A stretch of 64,000 nucleotides of DNA, taken from the NCBI RefSeq assembly GCF_001659605.2, contig NC_035177.2, positions 32,194,136 to 32,258,135 of the forward strand. The letters are read 5' to 3'. The notes under the pieces are model-generated. The model was not told the origin of the DNA and made no database searches. It worked only from the letters and a program-made list of their open reading frames with translations. This stretch comes from Manihot esculenta (taxonomy: Eukaryota; Streptophyta; Magnoliopsida; Malpighiales; Euphorbiaceae). This document shows positions 48,601 to 59,359 of the stretch, piece by piece (the stretch's first letter is position 1; each line of letters starts with the position of its first letter). Position numbers and translations under genes: made by a program.

Positions 48601-50361
48601 GTTTCAGCATGATCAAAATTTTCAATGTAATGTTATCTTCATGCCAGAGGAAAAGTTCATTCTCCTAGAATATGGTGTCCCTTTCCACATTTAAATTTCT
48701 GGGTTGAATGATTGCCATTAAAACCTGATTTTGTTACTAATTTCAGTTTGTGCTTCACTGTGATGTTTATGTTTCTTAAGCCATACCCAACTGTATGCTT
48801 TGCTATGGTCTGCCAAGGATGTAGATATGGTCTAATAAAATTCCTTTTACATACCATATTCATGTTGAGGTCTTAACAAGTTCTATGCAAAACTGTATTG
48901 TTAATGGTAAAATCCTGTAAACTTTTATTCTTAAATCAACTTTCAATTCACCCTCCCCCCCATTCTTCTTCTTCTTCCTTCTCTATTAGAATGAAAAAAT
49001 AAATGTTAAAAGATAGACTCAATTTGTAGCATCTCAGTTGCAGCTCTATGTCCCAGAATTAATATCTTTCTGTGGAAGTTGCCCTTTTGAACATCTTAAT
49101 TAAGCAGTTACAGTTTAGTTTTCAGTATTTCAATGTATCGAAATTATAAATGCATATTCCATTTTTTTGTTGCTTTTATTCTCTTTAAATTATCTCCATG
49201 AACACATTTTTCTGATATGTACAGTTTTTAGAAACCGGTGTTAGCCAAAGATCTTGTGAACTCAACATGACCAGTTCATGTATTTGTGCTTATTGTTTAT
49301 ATTATTTGCTTCTACTTGCTTTCAAGTTCCTTATAAGACATAAAACCCTGTGTCGTTTTGGTAGTCTTACATTAGAAGCAAGCAACAGGTGCAACGGGAA
49401 AAGGCATCACTCGTAATGCAACAAAACAAGAAGCTTCGTTTGCAGTGAGTGGTTTCACACTTTACATGATATTGCTAAAGCTTGTAGTTGGTCTAATTCT
49501 GACATAGTTCAGAGCAAGATTAATCATGCCCATCCAATTTATCATTGGGTTGTGAAACTCGTGTGAAGCTTGTCTTAACTTGCTCCTTTTTTTTTACTGT
49601 TTTATTTACTATATTTACATCTTTGCTTAAAATGTATCTGCTTATATCCTTGTTTAGCAGGCCTAAATTACCAAAATTAATCATTAATAAGTATTCACAC
49701 TTGTGATCCAGGATATCAGAGTTAGAGAAAAATGTGGAAGGCTTTTATCTTAAGGTATGTAGTCTACTCTTCCTGTTTTAATTTCTTACAAGCGTAAGAT
49801 GCATATGAAAGTGTATGGGTCTTAAAAAGCAATCAGAATTCGAAATTGAGCTGCTTTTCATATCAGATATCCACCTGCCATCAGACATGCTGATGCCAAT
49901 ACCTAAACCGGGACATCCTTCACATGATTCTTTCTCCAGTTCCCTGAAAGATCGGATCAGGAAGCGAGGGGAATGAGGTCTCTGTCTGGTTATATTTCAA
50001 AGATATTGATTCCTCAATTTAAGGATTGTTTCTGTATAAAGATAAAGTTATATGTGCTTTCACTTTTCACTTAGAAATTGTGGGCAATAAATAGCTGAGG
50101 GACTTGTCCATTTAAAGGGCATTGAAACTTTGACAATAGTTGTGTAAAGACATCCAAGAGCTGAACTGGTCATGTCTGAAATTATACATGTTCATCATCA
50201 TATCATGCTCATGTTTTGGACATGCAGATCTTTAGTTGCTGATCATATTCACATTTTATCTTTTGGCGTAGGTGGAACAGCTTCAAAGCGAGCTAATTGA
50301 AGTTCAACACGAGTGTACAAGACTTTTGGCAGAATCAAAAGCAATGGACATAATCGATTAA
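36611..50361 (+). CDS. MORC: MORC (microrchidia) GHKL ATPase
   Basis: This is a nuclear GHKL-type ATPase of the plant MORC/CRT1 family, which compacts chromatin and silences transposons with RNA-directed DNA methylation. Twenty exons join in phase (620 residues): 36611-36761, 36785-36925, 37873-37947, 38065-38099, 38396-38474, 38588-38674, 38750-38825, 39397-39475, 40183-40317, 45292-45390, 45472-45567, 45648-45794, 46349-46441, 46789-46843, 46928-47039, 48101-48195, 48298-48392, 49365-49444, 49712-49754 and 50272-50361. Seen: RQFWKAGDYE, HPMFLHSNATSHKW, N-box AELVDNAIDE (residues 125-134), DNGGGMDP (161-168), GRYGNGFKASTMRLGAD, the S5-fold LRGRVVE and GFLKEAP segments, NKQDFE and a C-terminal coiled coil. 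The first donor is uncertain by three bases. An acceptor just upstream of the ATG implies a leader intron. Which MORC paralogue it is cannot be fixed by eye. Confidence 0.92.
41027..41623. repeat. Near-perfect palindrome A, 294-bp arms (inverted-repeat element)
   Basis: The left arm 41027-41320 and right arm 41330-41623 are equal in length. They are identical, in inverted orientation, wherever I compared them, with only a 9-base spacer. The ends read TGTAACAGCCCGG. The arms are GC-rich against AT-rich intron DNA. The centre includes ACCAATTGT/ACAATTGGT and an AGGTCAAGGGTTCGAGC segment that resembles a Pol III B box. It lies in MORC intron 9, in tandem with palindrome B. Confidence 0.92.
41642..42217. 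repeat. Palindrome B, related inverted-repeat element
   Basis: A second head-to-head pair of the same unit of about 290 bp. It has the same TGTAACAGCCCGG ends, and near-identical central arms around TACCAATTGTTCCAATTGG (about 41910). The outer parts have diverged: the left arm has CCCCGTACGACCGG where the right has CGTACGCACGG, and one arm has lost part of the segment near 42010-42060. It is joined to palindrome A through an 18-bp perfect palindrome, TAAAAAGGCGCCTTTTTA (41624-41641). Confidence 0.9.
42540..42740. repeat. Purine-rich (GA/GAA) low-complexity tract in MORC intron 9
   Basis: Almost pure purine on the plus strand with GAAGAAG and GGAGAG runs. Its reverse strand gives a chance open frame, which is not a gene. 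Confidence 0.8.
42741..45290. other. Remainder of MORC intron 9
   Basis: Ordinary AT-rich intron sequence. No exon with MORC similarity, nested gene or bounded repeat was recognised between the purine tract and the acceptor at 45291. Confidence 0.55.
47519..48030. mobile_element. Long-TIR MITE in MORC intron 15
   Basis: The left end reads CTATGGGAAATTTACAATTT. The inverted right end reads CTAGGGTGAATTACTATTTA. Similarity continues inward for about 100 bp through TTATTAATACTTAAGCCCTTG against TTATTAACACTTGGGCCTTTG. The element is about 510 bp, has no coding capacity and fits a decayed MITE with long inverted repeats. The target duplication is not clear, so the superfamily is not assigned. Confidence 0.7.
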
Positions 50362-50807
50362 GGGAGATATGTGACAGGATACTGACTTCTAAAGAAACAA
50401 AAAATGTGCATATAGTCTTTTTATTCCATCAGCCATGAAGATGACATGTACATAGATTACTGGTGAATGAATCACAAATACAGTAACCCTTTTTGACAGT
50501 ACAGATGGTAATAGCAGCAACATTTTATCTGTAGAAAGCAAGGGCTACTTGTGTCCTATAAACCATAGCTTTGTTAAATGAAAAATCTGTTAGTTTCTTT
50601 GCGCAATAGAATCATTTTCCCCTAGTATGGCTTTTTTCTGGATTCTCTGTTTTGGCAACAAAATTACCTTTCAGCTCAGAGTTGCGGTTTCATAACCTTT
50701 CACCCCAATTATGCAGGGAGCATACAACTCCCTCGTATCAAGTCTCCATGCTAGAATTTTACAAGTTCTTAGCAGCACATCGTACAAATGGGTTTAAGAA
50801 TCCAACT

Positions 50808-53021
50808 TTATAAGTGGACTACATTCTGAAGATCGTGCATTTCATTCTTCAAGAGCTCTAAGATCTTATAAACCTCAGCTGACTGGGAGTGCGTTCCATC
50901 TCCTGAATAAAAACTATGGACATGATCTTTAACCTCAACCAAACTACAACCACCGCTCTTCTTCAATCCCTTTTCCTTCATTAACTTCCTAACATTCAAA
51001 ACATCCTTCCATCTTCCAGCTGAAGCATAGATATTTGAAAGCAAAACATATCCTGCAGGGTTTTTTTCTGCAATTTCCCAAAGCTTCCTAGCTGTTCTCT
51101 CAGCTATTTCCTCATTTTTATAAGTCTTACAACCACTTAATAAAGCTGCCCATGCATTAGTTTCAGGTTGAAATGGCATAGAATTAATAAACCGCTCAGC
51201 TTCTAAGAGCCGTCCTGCTCGAGAAAGCATATCAACAATGCAGGTGTAGTGTTTTCCCTGAGGCTTAAGTCCATAAATGGTCTCCATGGAATTAAAATAC
51301 CTCAGTCCTTTATCAACTAATCCGCAGTGAGAACAAGCAAAAAGAACTGACAAGAGCATGAACTCATTAAGAGCAATAGATGAAGCCTTTTCCATTTCTT
51401 CAAACAAATTAAGTGATTCCTCAGCAAAACCACTTTCAGCAAGCCCTTGAATCATCGCTGTCCAAGAAACTTCATTCTTCTCAGGCATCCTATCAAAAAC
51501 CTTCCTGGAGCTCTCAATGTCTCCAGATTTTGCATACATATCAGTAAGAGCAGTGCCTACAAAAACATCAGATTGAATCCCAAGTTTAATTATTTTCCCA
51601 TGTAGGTCCTTACCCTTCCCTAAAGATGCCGCCATGCTCGCACAAGCGCAAAGCAAGCTAGTGAAGGTGGATTTATTCGGAATTTCTCCTAACAAAAGCA
51701 TTTCATTGAAGACCTCAAACACCTTATCACATTGTTGACAATCTAAATAACCAGCTATTATAGCACTCCAAGAGACATTATTACGCAATGGCAAAGGCAT
51801 GATATTGAACAAATTCTCAGCTTCTTGCATTTGGCCATTCATACTATACCCTCCAATCATTGCATTCCATGAAACCACATTTTTATCCAAAATTGAATCA
51901 AATGCTTTGCGTCCATCCATGACTTCTCCACATTTACAGTACAAGTCAATCAGAGTGCTACCAACAAAAACACCTTTTTCAATCCCAAGTTTTGTAACGT
52001 GTCCATGGATGTTCATTCCTGCTCGCAAAGCTTCAAGGCTACCCAATGCACTAAGAACACTAGAGAAACAAGAACAATTTGGCTTGAATCCTTCTTGCAC
52101 CATTTGGTAAAAGAGTTTCAGTGATTCTTCTGGACAGCCACTCTGACAGTACCTTGCAATCATTGCACTCCAAGAAACCTCGTTTCTTTCAGGCATTTCA
52201 TCAAAGATTCTTCTTGCTTCTCCCATGTCACCCATCTCCACGTACATGTCTAGAATTGCTGTCCATGAAACAACATCTCTCTTCTTCATCCTATCAAATA
52301 CAGCTCTAGCCAAATTTATTTCACCCATCCTCAAGCATAATGTAATCAAAGAATTAGAAACTGCTATATCATTTTCGAATCCAGTTTTGATAATTAAGCC
52401 CAAAACACTCATTCCCAATCCAAAATCACCTAAACCTGCACAAGCTCTAACCACAGAGGTAAAAGTAACTTTATTTGCCTTGACCCCAGATTCAAGGAGT
52501 TTGAAAAACAGCTTCACAGCTTCAACACTAAACCCATTTTGCACGTACCCACTGATCGCTGCAGTCCAAGATACCACATTCTGAAATGGATTTCTTTCAA
52601 AGTACCACATTGATTCTTTCACTCGTCCACATTTCATAAAACCCGAAATCAGCGCCGCCCAGGAAACCTCGTTTCTCTCTGGCATTTCATCAAACAGCCT
52701 ACGAGCTTCATCGAGATTTCCCCATTGCATATTAGCAGATATCATACAATTATGCACAACAGGGTCAAACCCATTAAATTCTCTTGCAATCTCATTAGCA
52801 TCAGCCCATTTGCGAGAATTTAGGTACATTATCAAGACCTTAATTGCTACATATCTTTCTGATGACATACCCATTTTGATAAAATGGCCATGAAGGGCAC
52901 TCCCTTCAGTAATCAAACAATGTTTAGTGAGGTCTTTCAAAAGGGAAACACAGGTTTCTGCATAAGCATTGAAATGCGTTGCTGGGTTTATAGATAATAG
53001 GGTTTTAAGGGCACTTCTCAT
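50808..53021 (-). CDS. Pentatricopeptide repeat protein, PLS class with E/E+ domain
   Basis: Intronless, 737 residues from the ATG at 53021 to TAA at 50808; an upstream in-frame TTG at 53030 is not a plausible start. It is built of tandem PLS-type PPR motifs, with many repeats of the VSWxAxIxGY form and linked DEMPERNEVSW phrases. It ends with E and E+ motifs (YVLLSNIYASAGRWKDV, then a GCSLVEVKDHVHSF segment). There is no DYW deaminase domain. PLS-E proteins bind organellar RNA in a base-specific way and usually act in C-to-U editing with partner deaminases. The target organelle and site cannot be read here. The gene is convergent with MORC, with 446 bp between the stop codons. Being intronless is normal for this family. 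Confidence 0.93.
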   Translation of the reverse strand: MRSALKTLLSINPATHFNAYAETCVSLLKDLTKHCLITEGSALHGHFIKMGMSSERYVAIKVLIMYLNSRKWADANEIAREFNGFDPVVHNCMISANMQWGNLDEARRLFDEMPERNEVSWAALISGFMKCGRVKESMWYFERNPFQNVVSWTAAISGYVQNGFSVEAVKLFFKLLESGVKANKVTFTSVVRACAGLGDFGLGMSVLGLIIKTGFENDIAVSNSLITLCLRMGEINLARAVFDRMKKRDVVSWTAILDMYVEMGDMGEARRIFDEMPERNEVSWSAMIARYCQSGCPEESLKLFYQMVQEGFKPNCSCFSSVLSALGSLEALRAGMNIHGHVTKLGIEKGVFVGSTLIDLYCKCGEVMDGRKAFDSILDKNVVSWNAMIGGYSMNGQMQEAENLFNIMPLPLRNNVSWSAIIAGYLDCQQCDKVFEVFNEMLLLGEIPNKSTFTSLLCACASMAASLGKGKDLHGKIIKLGIQSDVFVGTALTDMYAKSGDIESSRKVFDRMPEKNEVSWTAMIQGLAESGFAEESLNLFEEMEKASSIALNEFMLLSVLFACSHCGLVDKGLRYFNSMETIYGLKPQGKHYTCIVDMLSRAGRLLEAERFINSMPFQPETNAWAALLSGCKTYKNEEIAERTARKLWEIAEKNPAGYVLLSNIYASAGRWKDVLNVRKLMKEKGLKKSGGCSLVEVKDHVHSFYSGDGTHSQSAEVYKILELLKNEMHDLQNVVHL

Positions 53022-53039
53022 GTGGGACAAGACAGTTAA

Positions 53040-55330
53040 GTTAGTTGGCAGGAGAGAGTGAAGGGGGATTGTGCAGTGTATTATTTCTGTTTACATACGG
53101 GCTTCGCATTGTAAGCAATAAAATCCCATGTTTATTAGTTTCGGTCCGCCATGAACCCAACCCGATATATGATTATCTGAACCCGATTCATCGTAAATTA
53201 ATATATTTATAAAATATATAAATATAAATTGGAATTTACAGAAAATAATTTTGAATATAATAATATTTTTTATAATAAAATTTAAAAAATAACTCAATTT
53301 CTATTTTTTTAATGGTGATTTTAAAAATAAAAAATATTAATATATTTATATATAATAGTATAAATAAGGTTAAAGATCAGAAAATAATTTATTTTTTTAC
53401 GAAAAGAGAGTTATTTTTTTTAAAGTAATTTATTTGTCTTTTAAATAAAAAAATAATTTTTATGAATAATTTTTCTAAATATTTTTAATATCAAAAATAA
53501 TAAAAATATTTTTCTGTTCAGCAAGTAAACGGAAACTAAAATTTGTTAATATGTTCAATTGTGGATCATAGAAATATATCTCATGGTGGATTCCTTCATC
53601 GCATTTTTTATAAATTATTTCAATTTTTATTTTTTATAAAAAATTATATTTATACAATAAATTAATAATACTAATATAAAATCAATAAATAAATTATTAT
53701 AAAAAATGAGAAATTGTCTACACCCAGTTCACATGACACATAAATATTAAATTTTTTATAAAAAAATTATCTGAAACACACATTTATATATTTTAAGTCT
53801 ATAAGAAATTAAATTTATCTAAAATTTTATTATTCAAAAAATTTACGATTTAATTTTTAATATTATTATTATTAACAAGTCAAATTTTATTTTTCGTATA
53901 AAAAATAGATATTCTATTTAATTTTATTTATTTTTATCATTAAAAATAAAATAAAAAATTAAATTACCACCGCTTCTTCTGAAAATGAGAAGGAGAAGGA
54001 CGAGAGGGGAAAGGAAGAGAGAATTATTTTATTGATTGAGAAAAAAAATATATTTTAATAAATTTTTAAAAATATTAAAATTGATTTATTAATAATAGTA
54101 ATATATATGAACTAAATGAAAGAGTTTATCAAAACAAAATTGAGTTTTAAAATTTATTCTCTCTCATTATTCATAAAAAAAATTATTTCATTAAAAAAAT
54201 TAAAAATATTTTAATAAATTTATTCTAAACAGATTTTAGAATAAACGACTTGTAGCGTAATATCCATCTAAAAATATATATATATATCAATATTTGTTTT
54301 ATTTTCATATTCAAAATATTTATTTTCACAATATTTAAGATCTAAACTTTATATAATTTTTTTACTATTAAAAAATATAAATTATGAACACTATTTTTTA
54401 AAAATTAACAAAATAAAATAATAAATTTTTAATTTCAATTATAATTACATTAAATATGAGTACTTAATATTAAATTAAATTCTAAAGAAAAAGGTTATTA
54501 ATTAAGAAACTACAAATAAATTTGAAGTTAAAATTAAAAAAAAAAGTGCTTGTAAGGATTATTTCTTGTAAAATATAAATAATATTAAAAAATTTATTTT
54601 TAATTCAAAATTAAAAATTCAGATGTCTAAAACAGAGAGTTAATCTTTTATAAGCTCTTGACTTTATTTAAAAAATAAAGTCTCAAACTATTTTTAGATA
54701 ATATATTTTATATTTTAAAAAATTAATGAAGTCATATGAAAGTGAAAATCTTACCTAAGTAGACAATCATCATCACACATAGCTTCAAACATACACTTGG
54801 CATCCATCATATTTGTTTGGAAATAATAAGAATTAAATAAATTATTACATTATTTATATTTTTCTTAAAATGAATTTTTTAAAATTAAAAAAAAATGAAA
54901 TATTTCATTTTAAACAATAAAATTGACAAAAAAAAAAAACTAAATAAATTAAATTTTTATAAAATTTTTTATTCCAACTAGAATCTTTTCAAATCAGAAG
55001 GTTTACCTAAAAAATGTTATGCATTTAAAGTTAAAACATTAAAAAGCTTTAAAGTGATTAAAATAAAAATATTTTTTTTTTTCTAAAATTTTTCACCTTA
55101 AAATTGAGGTGTACTGACCACACAAATTGGAAAATCCACATTGGAGTGTGAAAATTGAATTTCACATGGGGACATAAAATTATTGATGATAATAATTGAA
55201 AATCATAGTTAGGAGTAAGGAGCTGCCCAAATATGACCTTCACCACTTTAAAACATCACGAGAATACAATTCCATCTATTTCATTTTCACATCTCAATAA
55301 TTCTTTGCTTCTTTGAGGTTCTTGTTTTTG
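53040..55330. other. AT-rich intergenic sequence upstream of the PPR gene
   Basis: No gene recognised. The PPR promoter must lie at the left end. The remainder is low-complexity AT-rich DNA with purine tracts such as GAAGGAGAAGGACGAG near 53985. Confidence 0.5.
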
Positions 55331-55344
55331 GGGCTTTTTCACTT

Positions 55345-55765
55345 TTCAAGTTCGGTTCAAAATCGAATAAATCAAAAATTGAAATTTTAGTATTTAATTA
55401 ATTTTGATAAAAAATCAAATCGAACTGAACTGGTTTGATTCGGTTTAATTCAATTTGATTTGAATTGTTAATAATTTTTTTATTTTTTACAATTTATTTT
55501 AATATTTTAAAATTTAATTAAAATATTTTAATTTTAATATGATCTAATCTCATTATATTATTGAAAATAATATACTTCGATTTAATTCGATATTTTTTAA
55601 TTTTTTTTATTAAAATCAAACCGAACTGAAATAATTAAAATTTTTGAAATTAAAAGTCAAATCAATTCAAAATGAATAAAAAATCGAACTGAATTTTTAA
55701 ATTAATTTGATTCGATTAATTTTTTCAATTTAAACTGAATACTGCTTACACATCTAATTAATTAT
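55345..55765. mobile_element. Possible MITE with GGTTCGGTT/AACCGAAC ends
   Basis: The left part has GTTCGGTTCAAAATCGAA and GATTCGGTTTAATTC. The right part has the complementary AACCGAACTGAA and AAATCGAACTGAA. It ends near a TACACATCTAATT segment that recalls the inverted TAGATGTGTA termini of plant hAT-type MITEs. No target duplication was found and the left terminus is not resolved. Confidence 0.4.
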
Positions 55766-58700
55766 ATCTTTTAATTTAAAGCTTTAAGTTTATGAATGAA
55801 GAATGTGAGAAAGAGAAAAAATTACTTTTTAATTTTTATCCTATAATATAATTAATGGATTTATTTTTATATTTTTAGAATTTAATATTTTTATTTTTAA
55901 AGTTTAATTTCATAAAAATTTAAAATTTTTTTATTAAGTCGATCATTTGCCTCTCCATGAAGAGAGAATAAATATAATTTTTAAAATACCCATTTTTTTT
56001 TAATAAAATTTTTAAAATACCCTTATCAATAATAAAATGAAAAATTTATTACTTAATTATTATGATATGAAAAAATTTATTAGTTATTCTCTCGATTTTG
56101 AAAAATATATTAAAACGTCGTTAACGTTTTAAAAAATTTACTAATTAGTCTATCCGTTAATTTTATCGTTAAGCATTTGACTATTTAATCTTTATAATTT
56201 TGAAAAATTTATTAGTTGATCTCTTAAATTATCAAAAAGTTTACTAATTAATTATTGGGCGTATTTTAGATTTTTTTTTTATAATATTTAACGATTAAAA
56301 TTAATAAAAAAAATTAATTATATAGATAGAAATATTTTAATTTATTTTTCAAATGATAAAAACTAATCAGTGAATGGCATTATTAAAATAATTTTTATTG
56401 AGTTTTAAATTTTTTATTTTTAATAATTTAAATTTTATATATTTAAATTTTTATTATATTTATTGAGTTTGAATTTTAAATTTATTAAAATTTTTATTTG
56501 TTCGTGAAGATTGAGTTTGAAAATTTTTTCTTAGATTTTAACGAAATTTAGATTAAAGCGTTAGAATAGAGAGATAAATATGTTAATTATATTATATTTT
56601 ATGAATAAAAAAATATTTTTCACTTGATTTTTATTATATTTATGAAGTTTAAATTTTCAATTTATTGAAATTTTTATTTATTTATAAATATTAAATTTAA
56701 AATTTTCAGTTTGTTATTTTGATTTGTATATAGAATTTTGTTTATTCGATTTTTTAGAAATATCTATAAATATATATAAATTTAATTTTAAAAATTAAAA
56801 TGTTGAATTTTAAAAGAATAATTTAATCGTATTTTTTATATTAATAATATTTTTTACAGAATGACATAATTAAATTTTAGAAAGTGAAGTATTAAATTTT
56901 AAAAATAAAAAAATAATCCAATGCTATACATTAGAGATGAAAAAATAAAATTTCTTTTAAAGTATTGTAAATTTATTAGATTGGATAAGGTATTCTACGA
57001 GCAGGAAACATGAAAAGCTTGTATAGTAAATAACAAAAAACAATATTATCCAGATGTTTAAATGTGTAAATGTACTATCTTGCCTCCCTCTTATTATATT
57101 ATTAATATTATACTATTATAATTTTTTTAAAATAATAATTAAAAATAAAACTAAAATCTCTCAAATTTACTCAAATACACTTACTTACTACTAAATTAAA
57201 TACGTAAGTGTTATATTATCACTTAAATTTATACACCATAAAAGAATTCTGATATATCACTAATTAATAAAAGAATTTATTTTTAATATTTGATTATACA
57301 TATAAAAGTATTTAGAAAATACAATTTATGATATTTTCCATATTTTATCATAACGACAAAATAAAGAAATTAAAGTCAAATTGGAAAACTCCTTTCCCTC
57401 TTTGGGCATCACATGCTGCTGGATCCAATTCCAAGCAAAAGTTGTCCCGTTTTTTTCTAATATTATTTTATTTATTATTATCATATTTATAGCATTTTTA
57501 AAATCCTGCAAGGCATATTCAAAGTCAAGATTGAGGCAGCTACGTCATGAGTCACTGCACTATGCTGACCTAGGCTTAATTTTATTTTATTTAAACCCCC
57601 ATGCTTCATGAAAATTTTATTTTTAATATTTAATTAAAAAGTTTAAAAACATTTATAAAATTTTTCCTGGTTCGATTACTTACCATATATGCATTGGAGT
57701 ATTTTAGACTAAAATAGTAAGCAAATTAATTTATTTTGATAATAAGATAAAAAAAATCAATTTGATATATATTAGTATTTAAATAGAATATTAATTATTT
57801 AATATAAAATATGCTTATAAAGTGAAAATAGAAAATGCATGAATAATAATATTTGAAAGAAAATGCACATGTTTTTCTAGTTTTTAGATTTTCAATTTCT
57901 AATTTAAAAAATAAAAAATAAATAAAGGCTTTATAATATTGATGAAGTTGTCTGATTTGGATTTTCTGATAATCCCTAATCTGTCTTCATCATATAGTAT
58001 GAAATCATGTTTGTCTTCACATTCCTAGTTTAATAGAGATAGCTTCTCTTAGACAACAAAGTAAAAAAAGAAAAAAAATGCTTTTTTTCCCTAATCAGGA
58101 CAAAGATTTATAAAGAAGGCAACAAAACTAGTTTCCTTAATAAATTGTGATTTGGAAAAGTATCTAATAAAATTTAAAAATAATTATTATTTAATTTTTA
58201 TAAAAAATTTTGTTTGTTAATTTTTAAAAAATATTAAAATATTTATAAAATTTTTAAAAATTTATTAACTAATCATTTCATTAATTTTATTTATTAAGCA
58301 TTTTATTATTTAATTCTTATAATTTAAAATAATTTATAAATAATCACTTAATTTTATAAAAAATTATTAATTAATCTCTCTATTTAAAAATATTTTAAAC
58401 TTTTTTATAATATTTAATATATAAAATTAATTAATAAATTTTTTAAAATATTAAAATATTTTAATATATTTTTTTAAAATAAAAAAATCAACTAAAAAAT
58501 TTATCAATTATACAAACATTAACCAATAATTTCCTCTACCTAATACCAATGAGCCGTAGTATTATTAAGGTTTTATTTTATTGAAAATTTCTTATTTTTT
58601 GGAAAATAAAATTCTTAACATCTATGTTTCTAGAGAATAATTTTTTTAAAAATATAATATATAAATTAACTTTGTAGAAAATAAATTTATTTTTAACGTA

Positions 58701-59180
58701 AAAATCACAACAAAGAGAAAACTGTAATTTAACAGATAATAAATTAAAATATAAATTAATAAATTTCATTTTTTTCTATAAATAAAAAATAAAAAATAGA
58801 AAATGAGAGCATTAAATTTAATTAAATATTTTTATTATTAAATTAAATTTATAAATATCATTTCATTTAATTAAAAAAATGCAATTTACTAGCCATCTCT
58901 AAAAAAAACTAATTTACATTATTTTTTAAAAAGTTAATTTCTTACGCTTCTCGAGAAGTTCTACGTCCTATCCTATGCACAAAACTAAGTCAAACTAAAT
59001 CGTTCTCCCTTCGTTCCTTCTCTTATAATGATTTAGTCCTTAATTTTATACATCTGATTTTTATAAAAATTTAATTATTTAATTTTAAAATTTTATAAAA
59101 TATAATTATTAAAATCCTTACACATAGACATAATTTATATATATTAAAAAAATTAATTTACATGAATTTAATTTTTTTAT
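55766..59180. other. AT-rich intergenic sequence with decayed repeats
   Basis: No gene recognised. Segments at about 56090-56300 and 58220-58440 resemble each other and 18240-18420. Small open frames here match no family I know. Confidence 0.5.
58220..58440 (+). repeat. Dispersed AT-rich repeat (TTATTAATTAATCTCT family)
   Basis: Shares ATTATTAATTAATCTCTCTAT followed by TATTTTAAACTTTTTTATAATATTTAATA with the copy near 18340-18400, in the same orientation. Boundaries are not resolved. Confidence 0.45.
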
Positions 59181-59190
59181 ATTAAACAAT

Positions 59191-59213
59191 TATATTATAT
59201 ATATATATATAAA
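59191..59213 (+). promoter_or_regulatory. Possible TATA box of the nitrate transporter gene
   Basis: An AT-alternating run ends in TATATAAACG about 147 bp upstream of the start codon, a reasonable distance for a TATA element. In such AT-rich DNA this is weak evidence. Confidence 0.35.
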
Positions 59214-59359
59214 CGCGGCTAAACTTAATAAAATTTAAAAATTAAATAATTAAACTTCTAAGTGTGAAAATTTAATAATGAAATGATACTGTGTAAATAC
59301 ACAGACACATATATATATGTGTGTGTTTAGCCTATTCTCTGCAAATTTTCAAATCCTCC

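Noticed and set aside
51799..52584. Plus-strand open frames across the PPR gene
   Set aside because: Antisense shadows of a long repeat-containing reading frame, with no independent domain.
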